From assembly GCF_943913045.1 (NCBI RefSeq), contig NZ_CALTVH010000013.1:1-39033 (forward strand): a stretch of 39,033 bases of DNA, written 5' to 3'. A program made the translations under genes and the position numbers. The DNA is from an uncultured Ezakiella sp. Its GTDB lineage: Bacteria; Bacillota; Clostridia; Tissierellales; Peptoniphilaceae. This document shows, piece after piece, positions 6,803 through 14,433 of the stretch. Position 1 is the stretch's first letter. Each line of letters opens with the position of its first letter. The notes beneath the pieces are model-generated. The model searched no databases, was not told the origin of the DNA, and saw only the letters and a program-made list of their open reading frames with translations.

Positions 6803-8235
6803 ATATTCTGGTCGCCACAGTTGAGTCTGTGCCCTTTGTTAGGGTGACCAACTCGGCCGAATTTGTCTACAATACCACCCGCAAGTACAGGGAGAGAAAC
6901 CACAATGCCAAGGTCGTTATGCCCCTTTACAAATCGGTCAAGGCCAAGTACTCTGATTCACTCAGATACATTACAAATTTTATGGTGGATATAAATTCAG
7001 AAAAACACACAGCCTCCATTTTGACACTTGACGTGGAGGGCGTGGAGTTTTTATTTATAGATAGCGAGACCTATTTTAACCGTAACCGGGTCATTGGTGA
7101 AGTCGACGACTGCGAAAGATTTATATTTTTTGCCAAGGCAGTCGTGCAAATGATTAAGGAGATGGACCTAAAGACTGACATTTTAAATGCCAAGGACTTT
7201 GAGGCAGCCCTCATCCCTGCCTATATAAAAAAGCTTAGACAAAATGACAAGTATTACAAGAATGTCAAGACAGTTTTGACCCTGCACGATATAAAAAATC
7301 AGGGCATCTATCCCATTAATGAAGCTGAAGCCATTGGTCTACCCATGGATATGGTGGGCGATTACGACTACAAATTTTACCAGTCGGTCAATTTTTTGAA
7401 GGCTGGAATTTTGGCTGCTGACTATATCACTTTTCCATCGCCAACTTTCAAGGAAGAATGCCAAACGCCTTTTTATTCTGAAAGACTTGACGGACTTTTC
7501 AAGGCCAATAATTTTAAGATGGCAGGCATATTGGATGGGCTAAATTATATTCGCTACAATCCAGAGACCGACAAGTCCATCTTTGCAAACTTCTCCAAGG
7601 AAACTTTGGAAGAAAGAAAGATAAATAAATTTGGCCTCTTAAACTACTACAATCTGGAGAATGTAGACAACGTTTTGATGTGCGTTATCGGCAGGATGCT
7701 CAGCCAAAAAGGAACAGACATGATTGCAGATAATCTGGATTATCTGATGGAAAAAAATATAAATATAATTTTTATGGGGACAGGCGATCCTGAAATCGAG
7801 GATACATTAATCGAATATCAAAATCGTTTTCCCGGCCGCATAGCCACCAAACTCTATATGAATGAAAATGAGGCTAACAGAATTTTAGCAGGCTCGGATT
7901 ATTATCTGGCAGTGCCCCGCATAGAAATTTCCGCCATCAACCAGCTAATCGCCATGCGTTACGGATCAGTGCCAATCGTCCGCGAAACAGGAACGCTCAA
8001 AGACTCAGTCAAAGCCTACAATAAATTTTCCAAGAAAGGCCAGGGCATCTTGTTTTCTGGCCAAACTTCTAAAAATTTCAGGCAAGCAATTGACACCGCC
8101 TGCGAAATCTACTTCGAAAAACCAGAAGTCTATGAGCAGATGCAGGTGAATTGTTTGGAACGCGACTCCAGGTGGGGGGTTACTACCGACACGTATCTGG
8201 AGATCTTCAACGAACTAAAGAATGAAATTGTATAA
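6790..8235 (+). CDS. Divergent glycogen/starch synthase-like protein (GT5), probably altered activity
   Basis: A 481-residue protein with the two-Rossmann layout and length of GlgA. Family landmarks that remain are ILVATVESVPF at the N terminus, VVMPLYKS, TLHDIKNQGIYP, a GRMLSQKG block at about residue 297, and RYGSVPIVRETGTLKDSV. The N-terminal KTGGL motif that binds ADP-glucose reads RVTNS here (residues 18-22), and the late RFEPCGL motif reads RIEISAI, keeping only Arg and Glu. So it is either a GT5 with another substrate or a non-catalytic relative. It starts inside the herA end with a strong GGGAGGAGG site. No other glycogen gene is nearby. Confidence 0.75.
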   Translation: MEKLNILVATVESVPFVRVTNSAEFVYNTTRKYRERNHNAKVVMPLYKSVKAKYSDSLRYITNFMVDINSEKHTASILTLDVEGVEFLFIDSETYFNRNRVIGEVDDCERFIFFAKAVVQMIKEMDLKTDILNAKDFEAALIPAYIKKLRQNDKYYKNVKTVLTLHDIKNQGIYPINEAEAIGLPMDMVGDYDYKFYQSVNFLKAGILAADYITFPSPTFKEECQTPFYSERLDGLFKANNFKMAGILDGLNYIRYNPETDKSIFANFSKETLEERKINKFGLLNYYNLENVDNVLMCVIGRMLSQKGTDMIADNLDYLMEKNINIIFMGTGDPEIEDTLIEYQNRFPGRIATKLYMNENEANRILAGSDYYLAVPRIEISAINQLIAMRYGSVPIVRETGTLKDSVKAYNKFSKKGQGILFSGQTSKNFRQAIDTACEIYFEKPEVYEQMQVNCLERDSRWGVTTDTYLEIFNELKNEIV

Positions 8236-8278
8236 TTTGCGGTTAATTTCGCGAGAATGTAGCGAAATTAACCGCAAA
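8236..8278. repeat. Perfect 17-bp hairpin with family A-like end
   Basis: TTTGCGGTTAATTTCGC (8236-8252) pairs base for base with 8262-8278 across a 9-base loop. It starts directly after the stop codon. The AATTTGCGGTTAA end matches the termini at 487 and 37373, so it looks like a minimal internally deleted member of that family. Confidence 0.7.
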
Positions 8279-8290
8279 GTAAAATAAAAA

Positions 8291-8326
8291 GACCCAGGTG
8301 CGTGTCTATCTCGTACCTGGGTCTTT
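8291..8326. terminator. Terminator between convergent genes
   Basis: GACCCAGGT (8291-8299) pairs with ACCTGGGTC (8315-8323), with A-rich and T-rich flanks, so it may serve both directions. The rest of 8327-8425 holds only AT-rich sequence with a small palindrome GTATATTATAC. Confidence 0.75.
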
Positions 8327-8425
8327 AAATTATTATAAAACAAAAGGATAAGTATATTATACACTAGATCTCCTACTATGGGTAACAAAGTTGTTAATAA
8401 TGCGGGTTTTTTAATTACAAATCAA

Positions 8426-9763
8426 TTACATTTTCTTAAATAGAAGGTCGCAGGCGGTTTTTAGGTCGGTCTCGCTGATGGAGGCGTAGCCGATAATGTA
8501 TCTGGGGTCTTTTGTTTCTTTTTGATAATAGTCCTTGATGGGATAGATTTTTATCTTATTTCTGCTTGCATTTGCTAAAATTTCATCTTCCCAGTCTTTG
8601 AAATCGCAGATGACGTGAAGGCCGGCGTCTTGGCCAGTATAGGCGATATTGTTTTCGTCAAGGGCCTTTAATAATATATTTAATTTTCTTTTGGAGGCTG
8701 TCCGCATTTTGTTTAATTGCTTTTCAAAATGTCCTTGGTCTATAAAGTTTGCAATGAGCTTTTGAGTAAAGTAGCTGACATTGCTTTCATAATTTTTTAG
8801 AGTCAGAGACTTGGGCAGGACCATGTAAGATGTTTTGATTGATGGGGCGATGGATTTGGAAAAGTTTCCAATGTAGATGACTCGGTCGTTTACGTCAAAG
8901 GATTTGAGGGCGGGAATTTTGATCCCCGTGTACCTAAATTCGCTGTCGTAGTCATCTTCAAGTATATAGCGGTCTTTTTTGCTGGACGTCCATGAGATTA
9001 GTTCCAGGCGTTTTTTGATTGGGTAGACTAGGCCAGTTGGAAATTGGTGGGAGGGGGTGACCGAAATTATATTTGTGTTTTGGGGAATTTTTTCCAGGTC
9101 AATCCCATCTTCGAGGACGTCAAAGACTTTGTAGTCTTTTTTAAATTCCCTGAGGGTGTTTACAATGCCGGGAAATCCGGGGTCTTCCAGGGCGAATTTA
9201 AATTTTGGGTAGGTCTTGGTCAGGTCATAGATCAGTGCCCGTGTGGAGTTTGCAATGTAAATTTGATTAGGCGAGGCCTTGAAGCCGCGCTCATAGTATA
9301 AGTATTTTGAAATTGCCACCCTGAGTTCATAGAGGCCACCGTCCAAGTGCCTTTGGTATAGGTCCTGGTCAAGGTCGCTTGATATGTCGCGGATGGTTTT
9401 GGAGAGAGCAGAGTCTATGGGCATGGATGGGTCAATGCCGTTAAAATCCAAATCGTAATCGTAAATTTTTTCTTCGGTTTCTTTGATTTCAAAATCTTTC
9501 TCGTCGGGAATTTGGACCAGGCTGGCAATGTCCGATGCATAATAACCAGAACGCTCCTTGGAATATATATAGCCCTCGTCCAAGAGGAGATTGTAGGCAG
9601 ACTCGATAGTTGACTGGGAAATGTCCAAGTCCCTTTGCAGGTCCCGCTTGGATGGGAGCTTGGCATTGTTTTTGATTTGTCCGTTTAAAATTGCGTTTTT
9701 AAAGTGCTTATAGAGTTGTTCATACAAAAATCCCTGGCTTTTATCTATGTATATGGCAGTCAT
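8426..9763 (-). CDS. MocR/PdxR-type regulator (GntR wHTH plus aminotransferase-like domain)
   Basis: A 445-residue fusion. Residues 1-75 form a GntR winged helix (LYKHFKNAILNGQI, KLPSKRDLQRDLDISQSTIESAY, LLDEGYIYSKERSGYY). The rest is a fold-type I aminotransferase domain with EDDYDSEFRY and YIGNFSKSIAPSIK, which carries the PLP lysine. MocR proteins of this kind sense pyridoxal phosphate and control PLP synthesis or salvage. It is divergent from an ECF S component and a pyridoxal kinase, which fits a PdxR role in salvage. The start ATG follows AAGGAGGACTT. Its own promoter lies at 9785-9813. Confidence 0.88.
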   Translation of the reverse strand: MTAIYIDKSQGFLYEQLYKHFKNAILNGQIKNNAKLPSKRDLQRDLDISQSTIESAYNLLLDEGYIYSKERSGYYASDIASLVQIPDEKDFEIKETEEKIYDYDLDFNGIDPSMPIDSALSKTIRDISSDLDQDLYQRHLDGGLYELRVAISKYLYYERGFKASPNQIYIANSTRALIYDLTKTYPKFKFALEDPGFPGIVNTLREFKKDYKVFDVLEDGIDLEKIPQNTNIISVTPSHQFPTGLVYPIKKRLELISWTSSKKDRYILEDDYDSEFRYTGIKIPALKSFDVNDRVIYIGNFSKSIAPSIKTSYMVLPKSLTLKNYESNVSYFTQKLIANFIDQGHFEKQLNKMRTASKRKLNILLKALDENNIAYTGQDAGLHVICDFKDWEDEILANASRNKIKIYPIKDYYQKETKDPRYIIGYASISETDLKTACDLLFKKM

Positions 9764-9784
9764 AAGTCCTCCTTTGATATCCTT

Positions 9785-9813
9785 ATTGTATAATAAATTG
9801 ACATTAAAAACAA
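9785..9813 (-). promoter_or_regulatory. Promoter of the MocR/PdxR gene
   Basis: On the minus strand, TTGTTT, a 17-base spacer and TACAAT. The -35 box directly abuts the inverted repeat at 9814-9834, a natural place for autoregulation. Confidence 0.6.
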
Positions 9814-9877
9814 GGTCAGTTTAGCAAACTGATCTTATTTTTATTTTCAAAAGTGATACTTTTAATATGGTCAGTTA
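9814..9877. promoter_or_regulatory. Probable PdxR operator sites
   Basis: GGTCAGTTT (9814-9822) and AAACTGATC (9826-9834) form an inverted repeat around AGC. A third half-site, GGTCAGTTA, lies at 9869-9877, just before the S-component gene. Mixed direct and inverted half-sites between divergent genes are typical of MocR regulators. The assignment is inference from position. Confidence 0.6.
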
Positions 9878-9909
9878 TATGTTAGGATTAGAGAAAAGGG
9901 AGGAAGACA

Positions 9910-10455
9910 ATGAAAAACAACACAAAAAAAATTACAATCGTAGGGCTTTTGACCGCCCTGGTATTCGTATCAAATTACATTTCAATTCCAATTCCAACAG
10001 GCTTTGGGGTTACTCGCGTTCACATAGCAAACGGGATTTGCTTGCTGGCAGGCATGCTAGTTGGTCCACTTTGGGGAGGACTGGCAGCTGGACTTGGCTC
10101 AATGTTTTATGACTTTACAAACCCAGCTTATATAGCAAGTGCGCCTTTTACATTTTTGTTTAAATTCGCCATGGCAGCTGTGGCTGGCTGGATAGTTTAT
10201 TCAAAGGGAGCCCAAGGCAAAAATCCTAAGAAAAATATTATCGGTTCAGTCCTAGGTGCACTTACTTATGTTTGCCTATACTTAATCAAAAGCTACATCA
10301 AACAAAGATATGTAGCAGGCGTTCCACACGAAGCAGTTATGGTTACAATCGGAACCAAGGCTACAGCTTCACTGGCCAACGCAGCTATAGGCGTAATTAT
10401 CGCCTTGGTCTTAAATAAATTATTAAAACCAATGGTGGAATCGAGGCTTGACTAA
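9910..10455 (+). CDS. ECF transporter S component, probably for vitamin B6
   Basis: A 181-residue very hydrophobic protein with about five or six membrane spans and a typical S-component start (ITIVGLLTALVFVSNYISIP), then GLAAGLGSMFYDFTNP. It would bind a vitamin and dock with a shared EcfA-A'-T module, which must be encoded elsewhere. Substrate is inferred from context only: the next gene is a pyridoxal kinase and the divergent gene a PdxR-type regulator. The start follows GGGAGG. Its stop overlaps the next ATG by one base (TAATG). Confidence 0.8.
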   Translation: MKNNTKKITIVGLLTALVFVSNYISIPIPTGFGVTRVHIANGICLLAGMLVGPLWGGLAAGLGSMFYDFTNPAYIASAPFTFLFKFAMAAVAGWIVYSKGAQGKNPKKNIIGSVLGALTYVCLYLIKSYIKQRYVAGVPHEAVMVTIGTKATASLANAAIGVIIALVLNKLLKPMVESRLD

Positions 10456-11255
10456 TGAAGTGTACGTCCTTTAATTCCTTTACCTATGTAGGCAATTGTT
10501 CTTTAAAGGTGAACGTGGCACTCTTTATGGCCCACGGCTTTGATATTGTATCGGTACCAACCAAAACTTTCTCCGCTCATCTGGGCTACACAGACCCAGT
10601 CATGAGCGAGGGCAAGGACTTTGATGTCTTGATGGAATCAGTCCAAAAGATTTTTCCGACAGTCGACTTAGTTCAAATTGGATACTTGGATGAAGAGACG
10701 CCTTTTGCTGGCATCAAAAACTATTTGCAAAAAGTCGACCACAAATATGTTTTGGTCGATCCAATTCACGCGGACGACGGGCGGATGTACTCACCCCTTA
10801 GTCCAAGGCAAATTGAAATGTACAGGGAACTGATAAAAAATGCTGACGCCATTACGCCGAACCTGACCGAGGCCATAAATGTTTCGGGCTATCCAGTTCC
10901 TTTCGAGGAAATCACCGACGCTGACGTGGTCAAGGTTGCGGATATTCTCCACAAGGACTTCTGTGTTAAAAATGTAATTATCAAGAGCTATGTGGAAGAC
11001 GGCGAGATCAAAACTTATTTTAAAAACAAAGACGAGGACGGTTTTGTATCATCGCCGCTGGTTGACGCTAAATTTGTTGGATCGGGCGACGCCTATGCAT
11101 CCATGGTGGGCATCTTACTTGCAAATGGCGACCTTAATATGGCCAACTTGCAAGCCCTGCAGACGATTATGTATGAGGCCATCAAGGCTCAGGCCCATGA
11201 ACCTGCAAGCGAAGAGGGTTTCCACGATATAAAAACAGATAAGATACATTTCTAA
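10455..11255 (+). CDS. Pyridoxal/pyridoxine kinase-like protein
   Basis: A 266-residue ribokinase-fold kinase that would phosphorylate pyridoxal, pyridoxine or pyridoxamine with ATP and so trap the vitamin inside the cell. The N-terminal pattern SFNSFTYVGNCSLKVNVALF followed by TKTFSAHLGY matches the pyridoxal-kinase layout. LVDPIHADDGRMY, DAITPNLTEA and the anion-hole block VGSGDAYAS (aspartate base) follow. Coupled to the S component by a one-base overlap. A hydroxymethylpyrimidine kinase is the main alternative, but the regulator next door favours B6. Confidence 0.85.
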   Translation: MKCTSFNSFTYVGNCSLKVNVALFMAHGFDIVSVPTKTFSAHLGYTDPVMSEGKDFDVLMESVQKIFPTVDLVQIGYLDEETPFAGIKNYLQKVDHKYVLVDPIHADDGRMYSPLSPRQIEMYRELIKNADAITPNLTEAINVSGYPVPFEEITDADVVKVADILHKDFCVKNVIIKSYVEDGEIKTYFKNKDEDGFVSSPLVDAKFVGSGDAYASMVGILLANGDLNMANLQALQTIMYEAIKAQAHEPASEEGFHDIKTDKIHF

Positions 11256-11342
11256 TGCAGATAAATTTCCTTTTAATAGGGGAAAAATTTACAAGTAAGT
11301 TATCGAATTTGCATATATTCTCCAGTTTAATAACTAGTAAAG

Positions 11343-11367
11343 AGCCAGGATTTTCTCCTGGCTTTTT
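11343..11367 (+). terminator. Rho-independent terminator
   Basis: AGCCAGGA / TCCTGGCT with a 5-base loop and a T-tract. Ends the vitamin B6 transcript. Confidence 0.85.
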
Positions 11368-11410
11368 GCTTGGGAAAATAAAAAAGCTGGTCGCAAAAAT
11401 TTTTTGCAAT

Positions 11411-11446
11411 AAAAAAGCTGGAGGCTTGTGCCTGCAGCTTTATTTT
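11411..11446. terminator. Terminator for the convergent zinc-ribbon gene
   Basis: AAAGCTG/CAGCTTT with inner AGGC/GCCT and one mismatch, loop TTGT. The A-tract on its left gives a T-tract on the minus strand, so it mainly serves the gene ending at 11460. AAAAAAGCTGG is also repeated at 11379-11389. Confidence 0.7.
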
Positions 11447-11459
11447 AGATCTTAATTTT

Positions 11460-12209
11460 TTAGTCTATGCTAGTGATGACCCACTTTCTGCCTTCCTTCA
11501 TGAAGCTAACTTCAGCTGTATCGACATCGATGCCGCTAAAGTCTGATCCGTAAATTTCGACAATCATTGGATCGGTCATAGCTTTTTTCTTGATTTTTGA
11601 AATCACCTTAAAGCTACCGCTTGCTGTTTTGGTGCTCTTGTTATAGAAGAATTCCACTGGTTCTACTTCTATATCAATTAAATCATCTAGGCTTTTATCA
11701 GTGCGACTAGCAAAGTAGTTTTGTATGTCTTGGAAATTACCAATGAAATAGTCAGCTTCGTCTCTGGCTGTTATAGAAAAATGTTTTCTGGCGTCTTCAA
11801 AGTCAAAGTTCATGGCTTCTTCAAAGACGTCTTCTACTATGTCAGCCGCTTTTTTAGCTGTCAGCTTTCCGCCACCAAATAGTGCCCCAAAGATAAAGTA
11901 TATCAAGAGCAGAGCTAGGACTACGCATCCTGCTATCATAGCAATTTTTTGGGTGTTGGAATTCTTGCCCTTAAAAGTATTTGCTAATTTATTTCCAATT
12001 TCTTTTGCTCCTTGCCTTACTTGATTCATAGGTGCGTCTTGCTTTTGCCCGCAGTTGGTACAAAAGCTAGTGCCATCTGGCAACTGGCTGCCGCAATTTG
12101 TGCAGTGCCTAGGTCCGTCTTGTGGAGTGCTTGCCTGAACGCTTGCCCCGCAAGATGTGCAGAATTTTGCGTTGTCGGCTAAGTCTGCGCCGCAATTATT
12201 ACATTTCAT
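11460..12209 (-). CDS. Double zinc-ribbon membrane protein
   Basis: A 249-residue protein. It begins with two zinc ribbons (Cys3, 6, 17, 20 and Cys36, 39, 50, 53), then a linker and one membrane span at about residues 90-113 (MIAGCVVLALLLIYFIFGAL). The extracytoplasmic C-terminal domain of about 130 residues has an NTF2-like feel (IVEDVFEEAMNFDFEDARKHF). Such proteins are common in Gram-positive bacteria and their role is mostly unknown. AGGAGG precedes the ATG, and a promoter lies at 12246-12274. Confidence 0.8.
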   Translation of the reverse strand: MKCNNCGADLADNAKFCTSCGASVQASTPQDGPRHCTNCGSQLPDGTSFCTNCGQKQDAPMNQVRQGAKEIGNKLANTFKGKNSNTQKIAMIAGCVVLALLLIYFIFGALFGGGKLTAKKAADIVEDVFEEAMNFDFEDARKHFSITARDEADYFIGNFQDIQNYFASRTDKSLDDLIDIEVEPVEFFYNKSTKTASGSFKVISKIKKKAMTDPMIVEIYGSDFSGIDVDTAEVSFMKEGRKWVITSID

Positions 12210-12245
12210 AATCTGCCTCCTATAATTATAATTTATATTGAATTT

Positions 12246-12274
12246 ATTATAGCATATTAAAGGATAAAGGACAA
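12246..12274 (-). promoter_or_regulatory. Promoter of the zinc-ribbon gene
   Basis: Minus strand: TTGTCC, 17-base spacer, TATAAT with an extended TGC in front. Confidence 0.7.
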
Positions 12275-12330
12275 ATTTTAATAATCAAATGGGTACTATT
12301 ATATATAGAAGACTTAGAAGGGGGGATAAG

Positions 12331-12903
12331 ATGGCCAAGAATAAAAGAATAAAGAATTTTTTCGCCGGCGATGACGATTACGGATTTTTAAAAGCAGACC
12401 AGATGCCCGCTGGCGACTACAGAGAATTTTATGCAAGTCTGGCCATGAGAGAGGGCTTTATAACGACTGGGCAAACGGGCGATTACTTAAATAACCACTG
12501 TGGGGCGACGGCTGCCACTAATTTTGCCCGCCACTATATAAAAGAAGATTGGCGGAAGATTTTCGTAAATGTTTATGCCCTGATTGGCAACGGGCCAGCT
12601 TTTTTTATCTCCCATAAAATCAAAAGATATTTTAAATCCTATCATTTAAAATTAAAATCCAAAATTCATTTTAAGACTGATAAAATAAAAAAGGCTAGCA
12701 TCAGAAACCGCCTATCGATTTTGCTTCTAGCCAATGGCCTTTTCGACTGGCACTATGTCCTCTGCCTGGGCTACCGGGCCTACGCAAATGGGGAGGACTA
12801 TCTAATTATTGCAGACGGTTGGACAAATACAGTCTCCTATTACAAGGTCAATAGCGAGTCACTTATGTTTTCCGCCACGACCTACGATTTGATAATTTCT
12901 TAA
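12331..12903 (+). CDS. C39-like papain-fold protein, unknown function
   Basis: A 190-residue protein with a likely Cys-His-Asp triad: NNHCGATAATN (Cys57), FDWHYVLCLGY (His141) and IIADGW (Asp162). The order and setting match the C39-like cysteine peptidase fold, though no peptide substrate can be named. There is no signal peptide, so it acts in the cytoplasm. The ATG at 12331 is chosen because AAGGGGGGATAAG lies upstream; an earlier in-frame ATG at 12289 has no such site. It is 13 bases before the ADP-ribosylglycohydrolase gene and probably co-transcribed with it. Confidence 0.65.
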   Translation: MAKNKRIKNFFAGDDDYGFLKADQMPAGDYREFYASLAMREGFITTGQTGDYLNNHCGATAATNFARHYIKEDWRKIFVNVYALIGNGPAFFISHKIKRYFKSYHLKLKSKIHFKTDKIKKASIRNRLSILLLANGLFDWHYVLCLGYRAYANGEDYLIIADGWTNTVSYYKVNSESLMFSATTYDLIIS

Positions 12904-12916
12904 AGGAGTAAGATTT

Positions 12917-13867
12917 ATGGATAAAAATATTTTAAGGGACAGTATCCGAGGGGCTCTTTACGCTCACGCCATAGGTGACGCCATGGGTGAGACCACAGAA
13001 TTTATGACCGCTGAGGAAATTAAAATAAAGTACGGCAGGGTCGACGATTTAATTGGCGGTGGCTGGCTGGATTTAAATATCGGAGAGACAACAGATGATA
13101 CGGCCATGACAATCGGAGTTATCGATGCACTTATGTCAGGCTTTGAAAGTTTTGAAGAATTTAAAAAAGCCTGTGCGGATAATTTCCTGGCTTGGTTTGA
13201 GACCGAGCCCAAGGATGTGGGAAACCAATGCCAATTGGCCCTGGAAAAATATAAATTCACTGGCAGATATATAGACGAAGACAAGGACGCCCTGGGTAAT
13301 GGCAGTCTCATGCGGGCCCTTCCGTGCGCCCTCTTGCCAGCGGATGAGTGGTCAATACTGGTCGACTGGTCGCAAGTGGATGAGTGCTCACTAGCAGACG
13401 ACCCTTCACCATTGGCCGCCTGCACCCTAGAGGCTGACGACTGGCCAGGAGATGGGCCCGAGTACTTAAATATTCTTCAAGGCGAGATCACCCACAAGAA
13501 TAAAACTTGCGCTGATATCTTGACAGAATATACATTTATAATCAGGGGATTTATTTCAGGGGCGAACTTTAAATTAAAATCCAAAGAACTTTTAAAACCC
13601 TCTGGTTACATTATAAACACCTATGATAATGCAAAATATTTTGCAAACCTTCCAGTCGCTGATGCCATTATCGGCGCGGTCAACCACGGGGGAGACGCCG
13701 ACACAATTGCAGCTATCACCGGGTCCATGGCCGGAGCCAGAGACGGTTACTCGGCTATTCCGCAAGAGTGGATTGACAAGCTGGATTCAAATGTAAAAAC
13801 AAAGTATGATGTCTTTACTGAATTTTTAATAGAAGAATATGAAAAACAGGAGAAAAATTATGGATAA
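12917..13867 (+). CDS. ADP-ribosylglycohydrolase family protein
   Basis: A 316-residue all-helical DraG/ARH-type protein that would remove ADP-ribose from a protein or nucleic acid, or split related metabolites. Metal-binding blocks are present: IGDAMGETTEF, ETTDDTAMT, LGNGSLMRALP and NHGGDADTIAAITGSMAGA. Between LMRALPCALL and ITHKNKTC lies an acidic, tryptophan-containing stretch of about 45 residues. I would expect about 15-20 there. The DNA under it has a 13-base imperfect direct repeat (GGATGAGTGGTCA / GGATGAGTGCTCA). AAAGGAGT precedes the ATG. Its end overlaps the next gene by 8 bases. Confidence 0.88.
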   Translation: MDKNILRDSIRGALYAHAIGDAMGETTEFMTAEEIKIKYGRVDDLIGGGWLDLNIGETTDDTAMTIGVIDALMSGFESFEEFKKACADNFLAWFETEPKDVGNQCQLALEKYKFTGRYIDEDKDALGNGSLMRALPCALLPADEWSILVDWSQVDECSLADDPSPLAACTLEADDWPGDGPEYLNILQGEITHKNKTCADILTEYTFIIRGFISGANFKLKSKELLKPSGYIINTYDNAKYFANLPVADAIIGAVNHGGDADTIAAITGSMAGARDGYSAIPQEWIDKLDSNVKTKYDVFTEFLIEEYEKQEKNYG

Positions 13868-14159
13868 GCTTATGGAAAATAAATTTAAAATTTACTTGTC
13901 AATGTTTTTTGAATGGTTGACCTTTACCCTGACTTTTTACATGACGGCCAGCTTCATACTTTCATTCGCCCACAGTTATTTATTTATTATTTTTAACACC
14001 CTAAACATCGTCCTCATATCACACTTTGCCGAGGTCTCTCACAAGTCCTATGGGAAAAAACGAGGCAATATTTTAATACTAATAACTGTCCTTTCTTTGG
14101 TTGCTTTGATTTATTTTTTAGGATATTTTGAAGTTTCGCCAAGCCCAATAAAATTTTAA
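13860..14159 (+). CDS. Small membrane protein, unknown function
   Basis: A 99-residue hydrophobic protein with about three membrane spans (around residues 12-35, 40-58 and 70-92). The ATG at 13860 follows AGGAG at 8-9 bases; an in-frame ATG at 13839 lacks a site. It overlaps the ADP-ribosylglycohydrolase stop and ends just before the proS promoter. Family not recognised. Confidence 0.7.
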   Translation: MDKLMENKFKIYLSMFFEWLTFTLTFYMTASFILSFAHSYLFIIFNTLNIVLISHFAEVSHKSYGKKRGNILILITVLSLVALIYFLGYFEVSPSPIKF

Positions 14160-14187
14160 AAAAATTTCCCCGTCATGCGCTTATGCG

Positions 14188-14216
14188 TTGACTATTGGTT
14201 TTTTCTTTGCTATAAT
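14188..14216 (+). promoter_or_regulatory. Sigma-A promoter of proS leader
   Basis: TTGACT, 17-base spacer, TATAAT. A near-consensus promoter directly before the T-box leader. Confidence 0.85.
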
Positions 14217-14223
14217 AAAAACG

Positions 14224-14406
14224 GAAAGCCAGTAGGCTTGGTTTATGCATTCAGAGAGATTTCGTTTGGTGGAAGAAATTTGCATGGCCCTGCTGAACCT
14301 ACTTTTTATTTTTGCTATTGCACGGATGGCTCCCGTTATAGGCCAAGAAGAACCAATTTGAGTGGTAACGCGGAAACATCGCCTCATGTATATGGGGCTT
14401 TTTTTA
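14224..14406 (+). promoter_or_regulatory. T-box leader sensing uncharged tRNA-Pro
   Basis: Stem I is closed by AGTAGG (14231-14236) and CCTACT (14298-14303), with an inner helix ATGCA (14245-14249) / TGCAT (14281-14285). AGAGAG (14253-14258) lies in the upper part. The bulge on the 3' side reads GGCCCTG, offering the proline codons CCC or CCT as specifier. The T-box core (14355-14373) contains GAGTGGTAACGCGG. The terminator is GCCTCAT (14381-14387) / ATGGGGC (14392-14398) followed by seven T. Uncharged tRNA-Pro should stabilise the antiterminator and switch on proS, and probably gltX and the genes after it. Confidence 0.92.
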
Positions 14407-14433
14407 TAGAAAATTTTAGCAAAGGAGATTTTT

